Source: Deltaproteobacteria bacterium HGW-Deltaproteobacteria-18
GTDB lineage: Bacteria; Desulfobacterota; Desulfovibrionia; Desulfovibrionales; Desulfomicrobiaceae
Reading direction: 5' to 3'
NCBI GenBank assembly: GCA_002841885.1
Contig: PHBE01000009.1
Coordinates: forward strand, 124,001 to 188,000
Length of the DNA stretch: 64,000 nucleotides
Positions 17,959 through 26,048 of the stretch are shown piece after piece (position 1 is the stretch's first letter; each line of letters opens with the position of its first letter). The notes below the pieces were generated by a model that did not search any database, was not told where the DNA came from, and saw nothing but the letters and a program-made list of their open reading frames with translations. The translations under genes and the position numbers were made by a program.

Positions 17959-17976
17959 ATAATGGGCCCGTGTCAA
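17948..17976 (-). promoter_or_regulatory. probable sigma-70 promoter of arsR-hgcAB
   Basis: On the minus strand a consensus -35 TTGACA (17976-17971) is followed after 17 bases by a weak -10 TAATTT (17953-17948). The -10 lies inside the inverted-repeat operator, which is the arrangement expected for repression by blocking RNA polymerase. Confidence 0.45.
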
Positions 17977-18048
17977 TGTGCCGGTCGTATTGAGTTTTTC
18001 CGGCTCAAGGAGCATGGTGGGCCGATACAAAGATTGAGGAGGTTTACA

Positions 18049-18903
18049 ATGCGCTGGAAACAATTCCTGACCCCGGTTCAATCCATGGATGTCGACGAAG
18101 TCCGGGCCTATCTGTCCGGAAAGACTTTGCAGGAAGTGACCATAGTCGACGTGCGTCAGCCGGGGGAATATGAAGAAGGGCATATTCCGGGGGCCAGACT
18201 CGTGCCGCTGCCGGTGTTGACCGACTCCCTGGACGAGATTGATCCTTCAAAACCCGTTCTGGTCTACTGCGCCATCGGCGGGCGCAGTCGGGTCGCCGCC
18301 CAGACCCTGGCCGGCAAAGGTTATGACCAGGTCATCAACATGAACGGCGGCTTCAAGGCCTGGAACGGCCAGGCGGCCTTCGGTGCGGAAGAGGCCGGCG
18401 TAGACATTTTCGCGGAGCTCGACAGCGCCGAAATGATTCTGGCTACGGCCTATTCCCTGGAAGAGGGGTTGCGCGATTTTTATCTGCGGATGCTGGAGAG
18501 GGTCAGCGACGAGAAGGTGAAGAGCGTGTTCCGCCTCCTGGCCGACATCGAAATCAAGCACAAGGATCGTCTTTTCGCCGAATACACGCGCATCAGCGGA
18601 AAGGATGATCGTGGGGATTTCGAGTGCCGGTTCGTCACTCCGCTCATGGAAGGCGGAATGACCACCGAGGAATACATGGATCGCTTCAAACCGGATTTTG
18701 ACAGTCCAGTGGACGTCATTTCCCTGGCAATGTCCATCGAAGCCCAGGCTCTGGACCTTTACATACGTTCCGCCGCCTGGACTCAGAGCGACGAGAACAG
18801 GGCCATTCTGGAGCAGATCGCCAGTGAGGAAAAGACGCATCTGGAACGATTGGGCCAGCTTATGGACGAGTTGGTCGGCGGCGGATCCGGGGCTACGAAC
18901 TGA
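18049..18903 (+). CDS. rhodanese-rubrerythrin-like fusion protein
   Basis: The 284-residue protein fuses two domains. Residues ~10-110 are a rhodanese domain with the active-site loop VYCAIGGRS (Cys 74) and the CDC25-like DVRQPGEYEEGHIPGA. Residues ~125-280 are a ferritin-like diiron domain of rubrerythrin type (YSLEEGLRDFYLRM, ADIEIKHKDRLFAEY, LDLYIRSA, ASEEKTHLERL) with paired Glu/His ligands. No C-terminal rubredoxin domain is seen. Such fusions occur in anaerobes and are linked to sulfur transfer and peroxide defence; the exact substrate is unknown. A strong GAGGAGG precedes ATG 18049. It is divergent from arsR-hgcAB across the shared operator region, so it may be co-regulated by the ArsR repressor. 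Confidence 0.88.
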   Translation: MRWKQFLTPVQSMDVDEVRAYLSGKTLQEVTIVDVRQPGEYEEGHIPGARLVPLPVLTDSLDEIDPSKPVLVYCAIGGRSRVAAQTLAGKGYDQVINMNGGFKAWNGQAAFGAEEAGVDIFAELDSAEMILATAYSLEEGLRDFYLRMLERVSDEKVKSVFRLLADIEIKHKDRLFAEYTRISGKDDRGDFECRFVTPLMEGGMTTEEYMDRFKPDFDSPVDVISLAMSIEAQALDLYIRSAAWTQSDENRAILEQIASEEKTHLERLGQLMDELVGGGSGATN

Positions 18904-19222
18904 TTTTTGATGAGTAGGGCTTGATTCGTAAAATCTACCTGAACTAATAATCTTTTTGTTTTTGATTTAGGTAGTTTTCCGAAGAGAATTTTTAGGATGT
19001 ACAGAGATGAGTGGGTGGTGAGAAAAGTCTTGCGCACAGTGTACGCTCTTTGCGCTAGCTTTTTTGAATCAAACTACTCATATTTTGGGCGGGTATTGAA
19101 AACTCAAGGCATGACAGCACGTTGCTCCGGGATGATCGCTTAGGCACACCCTTTGCTCAATGGAAAGTCCGAGCGTCTAAAAATGGCGCCGATCATATCC
19201 AAAGATTTGGGGGGTAAATGTC
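18904..19222. other. AT-rich intergenic region
   Basis: About 320 bases of AT-rich DNA separate the rhodanese-rubrerythrin gene from a small ORF. I see no clear terminator, repeat or RNA gene in it. Confidence 0.4.
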
Positions 19223-19360
19223 ATGAAGCAGTTATGTTACCTTTTCTGGCTTGCCGGGATGGCAACTCTTGTTGCTTATGGCTGGAGCGATACACTTTTG
19301 AACCAGGTGTCGGATGTCGTGCATTTCATGGGGCAACTCGTTGCCTTTGTGATCGCTTGA
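19223..19360 (+). CDS. small hydrophobic protein, 45 residues
   Basis: A short frame starts at ATG 19223, with GGGGGGT placed 8 bases upstream as a good ribosome site, and ends at TGA 19360. The product begins MKQLCYLFWLAGMATLVAYGW, a likely membrane segment, and continues with an amphipathic NQVSDVVHFMGQLVAFVIA. I do not recognise a family. Its Shine-Dalgarno site and hydrophobic pattern favour a real small membrane protein, but conservation is untested. Confidence 0.5.
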   Translation: MKQLCYLFWLAGMATLVAYGWSDTLLNQVSDVVHFMGQLVAFVIA

Positions 19361-19551
19361 AAATCCGGACGTCTTTGCTTTCGCGTATCCGCGGTCGGGA
19401 GGAACTGGCACCTTCCGGCCGTGGTTTTTTTTGTCCCTTGCTCCGTTTTTATTCGGGTGCGGGCAACTCTATGACAAGGATGCCCTGAAGCGTCGGCGTC
19501 CGTCCTTCTTGTGCTGTTGCGTTGCAACGGTGCGCACGATAGGGCTTGGCC

Positions 19552-21237
19552 ATGTCCGCCGCTGTCCTTTATTCCTCAGAACATTCGGCCTGGGTGCGCT
19601 ATGAGCGTCCCCGGGCCATTTTTGTGGCCCGCAGGCACGGGGAGGTGCCCCCGCTGCTCGCACATCTCGAAGACGAGGTGGAAAGGGGTGGTCTCCATGC
19701 TGTCGGATTTATGGCCTATGAAGCGGGAAGCGCCTTTGATCCGGCCATGCCCCGCGCCTTCTGCGGCTCTTTTCCCCTGGCCTGGTTCGGTCTTTTCGCC
19801 CCCCCCGTCATCGTATCCCTGAATCAGTCAAGGCCTGATCCTGGCCTTGATTGGGTTTCGGAACTGGACGCCGTTGCACATGGCCGCGCCCTGGAACGCA
19901 TTCACGGGTATCTTGCCCGGGGCGAAACCTATCAGGTCAATTTCACCCATCGCCTGCGCGCCCGTTTCGGCACGGATCCTCTGGATTTCTTCAGCCGGCT
20001 CGTCAGTCGCCAGCCGTCGCCGCACGCGGCCTTTATCGACACGGCCGATTTTGCGCTGTGCAGTGCTTCGCCGGAAATGTTTTTCGAGCGCGATGGTGAG
20101 GACATCTGGTCCCGGCCAATGAAGGGCACCGCTCCGAGGGGCCGCTGGCGCGAAGAGGACGAGGCCCTGGCCCGGGCTCTTGCGATATCGGAAAAGGAAC
20201 GGGCCGAAAACGTGATGATCGTCGACATGGTCAGAAACGACCTCGGCCGGATCTGCCTGCCCGGCAGCGTGCATGTGCCCGAGCTCTTTCGCGCGGAGCG
20301 GTATCCGACGCTCTGGCAATTGACGTCGCTGGTGCGAGGGCGCACTGCGGAATCCACCGCGCAGGTCATGGCGGCCCTGTTTCCGGCCGCATCGATCACC
20401 GGCGCGCCGAAAGTCCGGACCATGAACATCATCCAGGAACTCGAGATCTCGCCGCGCCGCATCTATACCGGGTGCATCGGGGTGATCAGTCCCGGGCGCA
20501 GGGCGCGTTTCAACGTGGCCATCCGCACGGTTCTGGTCGAAAAATCTCTGGGCATGGCCGAGTATGGAGTGGGCGGGGGCATTGTCTGGGATTCCGATCC
20601 GGGAGCGGAATTTCGCGAGACGCGCATCAAGGCTCGCGTGCTGGCTGGCCCAGAGCCGCAATTCTCGCTGCTTGAAACCATGCGCTGGAACCGGGGCGAG
20701 GGCATTTTTCTACTTGATGAGCATTGCAGGCGACTTAAAGAGAGCGCCGCATATTTCGGCTTCCGGCTCGACCCGGAAGCCTTGCGCGACGCCCTTGAGC
20801 GGGAAGTCTCGGCGGCTTGCGGCACGGAAGGTGTGCTGCGCCTGACCGTGGACGCGGCCGGGGCCCTAGTCATCGCGCATCGACCTTTGCCCGGACCGTC
20901 GCCGTGCAGGGTGTCCCTGGCCTTGTCGGCCGTGGATGCGTCCGATCCGTTTCTTTTCCACAAGACCACAAGACGTGCCGTTTACGATCAGGCCAGGGCG
21001 CAAGTGTCGGGGGCGGACGATGTGCTGCTCTGGAACGGACGCGCTGAGGTGACGGAATCGACGATCGCCAACCTGGTCGCCGAAATTGACGGCGAACTGC
21101 TTACGCCCGCTCTTGCATGCGGGCTGCTGCCGGGCACCATGCGGGCCCGGCTGCTGCAGGAAGGGCGGATCAGGGAAGGGGTGGTACGGGTGGATGATCT
21201 GCGCCGCTGCACAAGGCTGTGGCTGACGCGTCCCTAG
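19552..21237 (+). CDS. pabB-pabC: aminodeoxychorismate synthase component I fused to aminodeoxychorismate lyase
   Basis: The 561-residue fusion makes p-aminobenzoate for folate: the N-terminal chorismate-binding domain forms 4-amino-4-deoxychorismate and the C-terminal PLP domain removes pyruvate. Residues 1-360 carry PabB motifs ASPEMFF, RPMKGTAPRG, NVMIVDMVRNDLGRI and ASITGAPKVRTMNIIQELE. After about residue 365 comes a class IV aminotransferase-like domain (LLETMRWNRGEG, LDEHCRRLKES, HKTTRRAVYDQA with a Lys, and EVTESTIANLVAEIDG). Bifunctional PabBC proteins are known in many bacteria. ATG 19552 follows AGGG at good spacing. Its stop overlaps that of the convergent MauE-like gene (CTAG). 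Confidence 0.93.
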   Translation: MSAAVLYSSEHSAWVRYERPRAIFVARRHGEVPPLLAHLEDEVERGGLHAVGFMAYEAGSAFDPAMPRAFCGSFPLAWFGLFAPPVIVSLNQSRPDPGLDWVSELDAVAHGRALERIHGYLARGETYQVNFTHRLRARFGTDPLDFFSRLVSRQPSPHAAFIDTADFALCSASPEMFFERDGEDIWSRPMKGTAPRGRWREEDEALARALAISEKERAENVMIVDMVRNDLGRICLPGSVHVPELFRAERYPTLWQLTSLVRGRTAESTAQVMAALFPAASITGAPKVRTMNIIQELEISPRRIYTGCIGVISPGRRARFNVAIRTVLVEKSLGMAEYGVGGGIVWDSDPGAEFRETRIKARVLAGPEPQFSLLETMRWNRGEGIFLLDEHCRRLKESAAYFGFRLDPEALRDALEREVSAACGTEGVLRLTVDAAGALVIAHRPLPGPSPCRVSLALSAVDASDPFLFHKTTRRAVYDQARAQVSGADDVLLWNGRAEVTESTIANLVAEIDGELLTPALACGLLPGTMRARLLQEGRIREGVVRVDDLRRCTRLWLTRP

Positions 21238-21662
21238 TCGGCGTCGTATCCACGCCGATAGAACCAGGCCGCTGTCAGGCCGATGACCACGAAAATGACG
21301 TCGCGGACGATGAAGAAGACCATGTCTCCGGAGGTTCCGGGCGCGCTGGAGAAGCATCCGCAGTTCAGGTCGATGCCCCGGAAATATGCGCTGAGGATCG
21401 CGCCCAGAAAGACGATGAGCATGGAATTGGCCAGAAACAATGCGGGTCCGGCCCAGGCCCGGCAGATGAGCAGGAAGGCCACGACCATTTCCAGCCAGGG
21501 CAGGGTCAGGGCCGTGAAATTTATGAGCACGTCCGGCAGGATGAGATAACTGCCGACGCTGGCGGCGAAATCGTCCGGGGCCATGATTTTCTGCGGGGCT
21601 GCAGCCACGAAGATGAGGGCCAGGGCCAGGCGCGAAGCCCGGGACCAGGATGCTGCGGTCAT
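21234..21662 (-). CDS. MauE/DoxX-like four-helix membrane protein
   Basis: The 142-residue protein has four predicted membrane helices and the pattern of the MauE/DoxX superfamily: LALALIFVAAAPQKIMAPDDFA, LPWLEMVVAFLLICRAWAG and RGIDLNCGCF with a CxC pair between helices. MauE-like proteins are linked to disulfide or thiol chemistry at the membrane. Its start overlaps the stop of the upstream rhodanese gene by four bases (ATGA), so the two form a unit, perhaps in periplasmic sulfur or thiol handling; that role is inference. Confidence 0.85.
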   Translation of the reverse strand: MTAASWSRASRLALALIFVAAAPQKIMAPDDFAASVGSYLILPDVLINFTALTLPWLEMVVAFLLICRAWAGPALFLANSMLIVFLGAILSAYFRGIDLNCGCFSSAPGTSGDMVFFIVRDVIFVVIGLTAAWFYRRGYDAD

Positions 21663-22465
21663 GATTTTTCTCCCTGGGTTGTGGAATCAAGGGGAGGGGA
21701 CTGATTAGTCGGTTCCTCGGGCGTGGTTTCCGCTGGCGCTGGCTCCGGCGGTGCAGGAGTCAGAGAGGGCAGATCCTGGGGAACCCTCTCTTGCAGCTGG
21801 TCCAGCGGTGCGGGCTCGGCATCCTCGGGGGCCTGGTCCGGCATCGCCGGTTCAAGGGGCTGCTCCGAAGTTGCGGGTTCCGGAAGCTCCGGCGTCAGCG
21901 GCGGCTCCGTTGTAGTGGTCCCGTTTGACTGCTCGATGGGCGGCGTTTTTTCTTCGCTCATCGGCGTCGTGGGTGCCTGCTCCGGCGCTGGGCTGCCCGT
22001 CGCGGTGGGCAAGCCCTGGTCGCGCCACAGCGTCCAGCCGTTCTTGAGCACGCGGACGTTCTGCAATCCCATGCCTTTAAGCTGTTCGGCCAGTTCCCGG
22101 CTCAGTTCGCAGAATTCCCCGTCGCAATAGGTGACGATAGTCGTTGCCCCTTCCAGCTGCTCCTGCAGCGATGGAAAGTCCTGTTCGAACATGAGAGGGT
22201 CAAGAGACAGCGCGCCGTCGATGTGACCAAGCGCATACTCGCCTGCGTCCCGCGCATCGGCAAAAACGGCTTCCCCGGATTCAAAAAGAAGGATCGCATC
22301 GGCAAGGGATATTTCCCCGCGCTGGGCAGCGGCCTGCGCCGCGATTTCCGGATCATGGACCAGAGGCAGTCTGTCCGGCCGTGTGGCGTTGAAAGCCAGA
22401 GCCAGTCCGATGGAAATGGCTAAGATGATCGCGGTTCTGATGCCAAAAGAAATGGATGGTTTCAT
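21659..22465 (-). CDS. membrane-anchored rhodanese-like protein with Pro/Glu-rich tail
   Basis: The 268-residue protein has an N-terminal membrane anchor (ISFGIRTAIILAISIGLALAF). A rhodanese domain spans about residues 50-155 and contains FADARDAGEYALGHIDGA and the loop TYCDGEFC with the active Cys at about residue 113. A Pro-, Glu- and Thr-rich tail of about 100 residues follows, without predicted structure. The rhodanese domain should face the periplasm. It is the first gene of a pair with the MauE-like protein. ATG 22465 gives a normal anchor. Confidence 0.85.
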   Translation of the reverse strand: MKPSISFGIRTAIILAISIGLALAFNATRPDRLPLVHDPEIAAQAAAQRGEISLADAILLFESGEAVFADARDAGEYALGHIDGALSLDPLMFEQDFPSLQEQLEGATTIVTYCDGEFCELSRELAEQLKGMGLQNVRVLKNGWTLWRDQGLPTATGSPAPEQAPTTPMSEEKTPPIEQSNGTTTTEPPLTPELPEPATSEQPLEPAMPDQAPEDAEPAPLDQLQERVPQDLPSLTPAPPEPAPAETTPEEPTNQSPPLDSTTQGEKS

Positions 22466-22653
22466 GTATTGCTCCTGCGTACTTGGGTGTGTTCCTACGA
22501 TCTCACGCCCTGCAAGGCAAGGGCGGGCTGAATCATCCTTTGTCCAGGAGCGTGTCCGCTCGGGAGACTAGCCAGCAGCCAATGCAATGTTCGCGTCGTT
22601 CGGGAGCATGGCGTTACGGACTCACTGCACAGGTAATCATGATAGGGTTATAT

Positions 22654-22842
22654 ATGACTTCATGGACTGTCGAGTTTCTGGACGAAGCTCTTTTCAGGGC
22701 TTGCACCATTTGCAGCATGGCAAGTTGCGTGCACAAGCTTCGCCGCCGTCTGCGCGGCTCGATCCGTGATTTGGATGGATTATGCAGCTGTCGCCGGAAA
22801 AGCAGGCCAAAATTGGTGTGCGTGCAGAGGGAGCGAGGTTGA
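22654..22842 (+). pseudogene. possible remnant of a RelE/HigB-like toxin gene
   Basis: ATG 22654 follows AGGG at good spacing and the frame starts MTSWTVEFLDEAL, which resembles the first strand and helix of phage-derived Gp49-like (HigB) toxins. After residue 13 no further resemblance is seen and the rest is Cys/Arg-rich. This is at best a truncated, decayed gene; the match rests on few residues. Confidence 0.25.
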
Positions 22843-22854
22843 AAAAAAGGGAAA

Positions 22855-22880
22855 GGGGCTAGATTTTTACATCTAACCCC
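22855..22880 (-). terminator. terminator-like stem-loop similar to the one after tRNA-Pro
   Basis: On the minus strand GGGGTTAGA pairs with TCTAGCCCC (one mismatch) and is followed by TTTCCCTTTTTTTC. It is nearly the same as the hairpin at 37260-37285 downstream of tRNA-Pro, but no RNA gene or intact ORF lies directly upstream here. Confidence 0.45.
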
Positions 22881-23109
22881 TTGAGCTACATGCTTTCCAA
22901 GTAAAAAAAAGCATTGTGGGGGTGCAGCTGCACAGTGGTGACACATAGGGAGCAGCGGCATTGCCCGGAGTGCATGACGACTAAGCGCGCGAGGAAGTGT
23001 GACTTGTGGCACTAAAAGGAGGCAGGTTACGCCAGTTGTGTCCAGCCATGGGTGGCAAACAAAGCTAACCGGCACGCGCACGCGCAAGAGGTCGGCATGG
23101 TATGAAATG

Positions 23110-23556
23110 TCAGGGATTAGTTTCTTTTACGATGCGCCATGAGTTGTTGATTTTTTTGAAGTGATAAGTTTCCAATTGATGCTTGCCATTGCCTATCATA
23201 CTCACGCTGACAAAAGCGTCTTCTGCATTGATTTGCTTCTTTGTCACTTCCATTTTTGTGATTTTGTAAGAAAAGCCATCAATCATTTTTCTCATTTCTT
23301 CTTTCGTCACATTTTTTTTACCTGAAGTCAGAATCGCATCGTCGCTATACATTGCGAGCCACTTGTCCCATTGACTCGTAGATATGTATTGTTGGAGATT
23401 TTGAACAATCAGAAAAATTTCAGCCTCATCGTTATTCGCTGGCTGAAGATTTTCCACAAGGGTTTTTGAAGATTTTGTAGAATTACATGAGACAATCAAG
23501 AATGTAAAAAGAATGACTAGTGCACAAAAATACGAGTTCTTCAAGGGATTCGTCAT
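23110..23556 (-). CDS. AT-rich putative lipoprotein with NTF2-like domain
   Basis: The 148-residue product has a lipoprotein signal peptide ending IVSC (Cys 24). It is followed by an alpha+beta domain with features of the SnoaL/NTF2-like (DUF4440-type) fold: QYISTSQWDKWLAMYSDDAIL, EEMRKMIDGF and YHFKKINNSWRIVKE. Function is unknown. AGGAGG lies just before two adjacent ATG codons (23559 and 23556); the second has better spacing. Base composition is clearly more AT-rich than neighbours, suggesting recent acquisition. Confidence 0.75.
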   Translation of the reverse strand: MTNPLKNSYFCALVILFTFLIVSCNSTKSSKTLVENLQPANNDEAEIFLIVQNLQQYISTSQWDKWLAMYSDDAILTSGKKNVTKEEMRKMIDGFSYKITKMEVTKKQINAEDAFVSVSMIGNGKHQLETYHFKKINNSWRIVKETNP

Positions 23557-23595
23557 CATACCTCCTGTAAATTGTATATATTTCAATCTTATCAA

Positions 23596-23937
23596 TATTC
23601 AGAATTAAGGGCAAGCCATCCGGCCCGATAGCGTGCAAGAACTTAAACGCGGGTGTTGACCATGGGCAAGACTTTCCGTCTATCATGCCGGGAATTCCCG
23701 CACCAAGATTGCAGGGGTGCCGCGGCAAGGAAAAGTGGGGTGGGCAATATCTAAAAACTCACTACGGGACATCTTTCGGTCCAGACGCAACAGGAAGGGT
23801 CACTGGCCCAGCCGGTCGTTCATGAGCACGATGCGAGCAATCTCTAAGGCAACATCCGCGCCGCGAAGTCCCGTGGCGATTACGCTGAATGCGGCTTGAA
23901 GGGCCTCCGTCCTTATCCCCAAGGCGGTGCATCTCTG
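23596..23937. other. intergenic region with a possible gene fragment
   Basis: About 340 bases contain no intact gene. On the minus strand, 23937-23800 is open in the same frame as the MFS transporter beyond its TGA and encodes 45 residues including ATGLRGADVALEIARIVLMN, which has protein-like composition. No start codon with a ribosome site is seen. It may be a leftover C-terminal fragment. Confidence 0.35.
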
Positions 23938-25158
23938 TCAGTTAGCCCCTGTCATCGTTGATTTTGCACTCTTCATGCCGGTGGCGCTCCAGAACCAAGG
24001 GATAACGGCGATCAGCATGCAGGCCATGAGTGCGAAGGCCCATCCGTAGCCAAGTGCGCCGACCAGCAGGCCGCCCAGGATAGGGCCCGAGGCGTGCCCG
24101 ACATCGAAGATGGTCCCAAAGACGCCCATGGCCGTGCCGTAGTGGCGGGCTTTGCACAGGTCCGCGACCATGGCCGCCGAGGACGAGGTGACCAGGGCTT
24201 CGCCGAAGCCGAAGAGCAGGCAGGCCGGGACCAGGGCCCAGAATCCGATGAGATGCGGGATGAGGGCGAAGGGCAGGGCGCAGGAGATCAGGCCCGCCAC
24301 GATCAGCGGGCGGCGTCCGTAGCGGTCCGAAACCTTGCCCATGACCGGTTTGGCCAGCATGGTCACAAGCACCTGCACGGCCCACAAAAGCCCCGCCTCG
24401 AAAGCCGAGAGTCCTGCCACGGTAACCGCATAGATCGGCAAAAACGCTTCCAGTGCGCCCATGGTCATGTTTTGTACGCCCTCCATGGCCGAGGCTGCGA
24501 CCACTCGTCTGTCGCTGCCCACTTCCTTGATCCCTGACATGAATTGATCCATTCGCGAAGCGAAGCCCGCCCCGGATGGGGTTTCGTCCTTGAGCAGAAC
24601 CTTTGCTCCGAGGATGAGTGAGGACAGTCCGGTAACGGCCACGATGGCGTACACGGTACGGAAGGTTGCGTCCGTAGGCCCGTCAGCCCCGCCCATGAGG
24701 GAGACTATGAGTCCGCCCACAGGTGCGCCCGCCAGCGTGCCGATGATCGCCACTGACGAGAACCAGGACAGCATTTCGCCCTTACGCTCCCCGGCCACGT
24801 CGGCCACCACGGCCATGGCCACCGGGCCGTACACGGCTGTGGCGAAGCCGTGCAGGAAGCGCACAGCAACCAGCATCGAGTAGCTGTTGATGAAGAAATA
24901 GGCGAAGGGGATGAAGGCGAAGAAGCACAACCCGGCCAGCATGGTCCTTCTGCGCCCGATGACGTCCGAGAGGGCTCCGGCCGGAAGTTTGAAGAAGATT
25001 CCTGTCACAGTTGATATGCCAACTGCCAGCCCGATTGCTTCGGGGCCTGCGCCGAGGTACATGGCGAAAAGCGGAAGTGCCGGATTGCGCGCCAGGGCGT
25101 AGGAGAATCGGGCCAGAAAGCCCACGGAGCACAAGGCGGTTATCAATGGTTGGTCCAT
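23938..25158 (-). CDS. major facilitator superfamily transporter
   Basis: The 406-residue protein has about 12 membrane segments. The MFS signature between helices 2 and 3 (GALSDVIGRRRTMLAG) recurs between helices 8 and 9 (GKVSDRYGRRPLIVAG). It resembles multidrug or metabolite exporters; the substrate cannot be assigned. It is transcribed away from the chromate operon. An in-frame 45-residue extension follows its TGA stop. Confidence 0.88.
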   Translation of the reverse strand: MDQPLITALCSVGFLARFSYALARNPALPLFAMYLGAGPEAIGLAVGISTVTGIFFKLPAGALSDVIGRRRTMLAGLCFFAFIPFAYFFINSYSMLVAVRFLHGFATAVYGPVAMAVVADVAGERKGEMLSWFSSVAIIGTLAGAPVGGLIVSLMGGADGPTDATFRTVYAIVAVTGLSSLILGAKVLLKDETPSGAGFASRMDQFMSGIKEVGSDRRVVAASAMEGVQNMTMGALEAFLPIYAVTVAGLSAFEAGLLWAVQVLVTMLAKPVMGKVSDRYGRRPLIVAGLISCALPFALIPHLIGFWALVPACLLFGFGEALVTSSSAAMVADLCKARHYGTAMGVFGTIFDVGHASGPILGGLLVGALGYGWAFALMACMLIAVIPWFWSATGMKSAKSTMTGAN

Positions 25159-25415
25159 TTTATTCTCTGTCGTATTTAGAGTTTGTCATGTCCTTTTCGG
25201 CGATTCGCCCGGCATGCGATGGCGATCTCTTGTTGCAATTGAAATATTTTCATTCTTAATAAAAAGTCAATTGCTCTTTTTTCCAGGAATGCTTATATGT
25301 CAGTTGTCGCTTAATGGCAGGTTGGCCGTTGGGTAACGAGCGCCCGCTCCGGCGGAGTCGTCAACAACAAATGCGAGCGCCCGAAAAGGGTGGTCTGGAC
25401 AGAAGGAGAATCATC

Positions 25416-25694
25416 ATGCCGGAACTGAATGTGCACATCGCCGCGAGCTTGGCTCGCACGGGGAAGGAATATCGCGAGGTTCACGAATGGATCGATAATG
25501 CGGAAACCAAATATGAGCGCCATGATTTTTCCAAGGTTCTGGTCAATGCGGCCATGTTCCGGGAAAAATATGGCGAGGAGGCTGCTCAGGAGTACGTCTA
25601 TCATCTGGTGGACGATCTGAAGTGCCGGTTCGGGAAACAGTTGGCTGGTCATCAGGCAGCCATGGCCGATTGTCTGAAGTATTTCGGAGCGTAG
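25416..25694 (+). CDS. hypothetical protein, first gene before the chromate operon
   Basis: The 92-residue soluble protein starts at ATG 25416 after a strong AGAAGGAGA site. It is mostly helical and rich in charged residues (HIAASLARTGKEYREVHEWI, YVYHLVDDLKCRFGK). I do not recognise its family with confidence. It lies 51 bases upstream of a rhodanese gene followed by chrB and chrA on the same strand, so it is probably co-transcribed with them. Confidence 0.75.
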   Translation: MPELNVHIAASLARTGKEYREVHEWIDNAETKYERHDFSKVLVNAAMFREKYGEEAAQEYVYHLVDDLKCRFGKQLAGHQAAMADCLKYFGA

Positions 25695-25745
25695 GAAAAC
25701 TGTTCGCGCCGGGGCATCAGTTCCGGCGCACAAAGGAGGTTATTC

Positions 25746-26048
25746 ATGGCCGACACCATTACCCCCAGCGAATTGCATACTTTATTGGCGGCGGGCAATG
25801 TCACGCTGCTTGATGTCCGCCGCTGCGCAGACCGCGCTGCTGCGCCCCAAGGCATTCCCGGCGCCACATGGAAGGACCCGGAACTGGTGGAAAGCTGGGG
25901 CGATGAACTGCCCCGGGAAAAGCCGGTGGTTATCTACTGCGTGCGCGGTGGCTCCGTCAGTTCGTCGGTCCAGTCCGCGCTGCGGGGAAAGAATCTCGAT
26001 GTAACCTTTGTGGAAGGAGGCCTGGCGGCCTGGGATGCGTCAAAATGA
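25746..26048 (+). CDS. single-domain rhodanese
   Basis: The 100-residue cytoplasmic protein is one rhodanese domain: TLLDVRRCADRAAAPQGIPG and the active-site loop YCVRGGSVS with Cys at about residue 60. AGGAGG precedes the start. Its stop overlaps the chrB start by four bases (ATGA), so it is translationally coupled to chromate resistance genes; a role in thiol or oxyanion handling is inferred from that context. Confidence 0.88.
   Translation: MADTITPSELHTLLAAGNVTLLDVRRCADRAAAPQGIPGATWKDPELVESWGDELPREKPVVIYCVRGGSVSSSVQSALRGKNLDVTFVEGGLAAWDASK

Larger units (their letters stand above)
22466..23109. other. gene-poor stretch with remnants and stem-loops
   Basis: No intact gene is seen. The stretch holds a possible toxin-gene remnant at 22654, a terminator-like stem-loop at 22855-22880 and a 12-bp palindrome GTGCAGCTGCAC at 22922-22933. 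The open frames across it do not resemble proteins. Between two conserved regions and next to an AT-rich lipoprotein gene, it looks like a scar of insertion and decay. Confidence 0.5.

Noticed and set aside
22614-23087. 157-residue minus-strand frame in the gene-poor stretch
   Set aside because: Composition is unlike protein and it runs through the terminator-like stem-loop.
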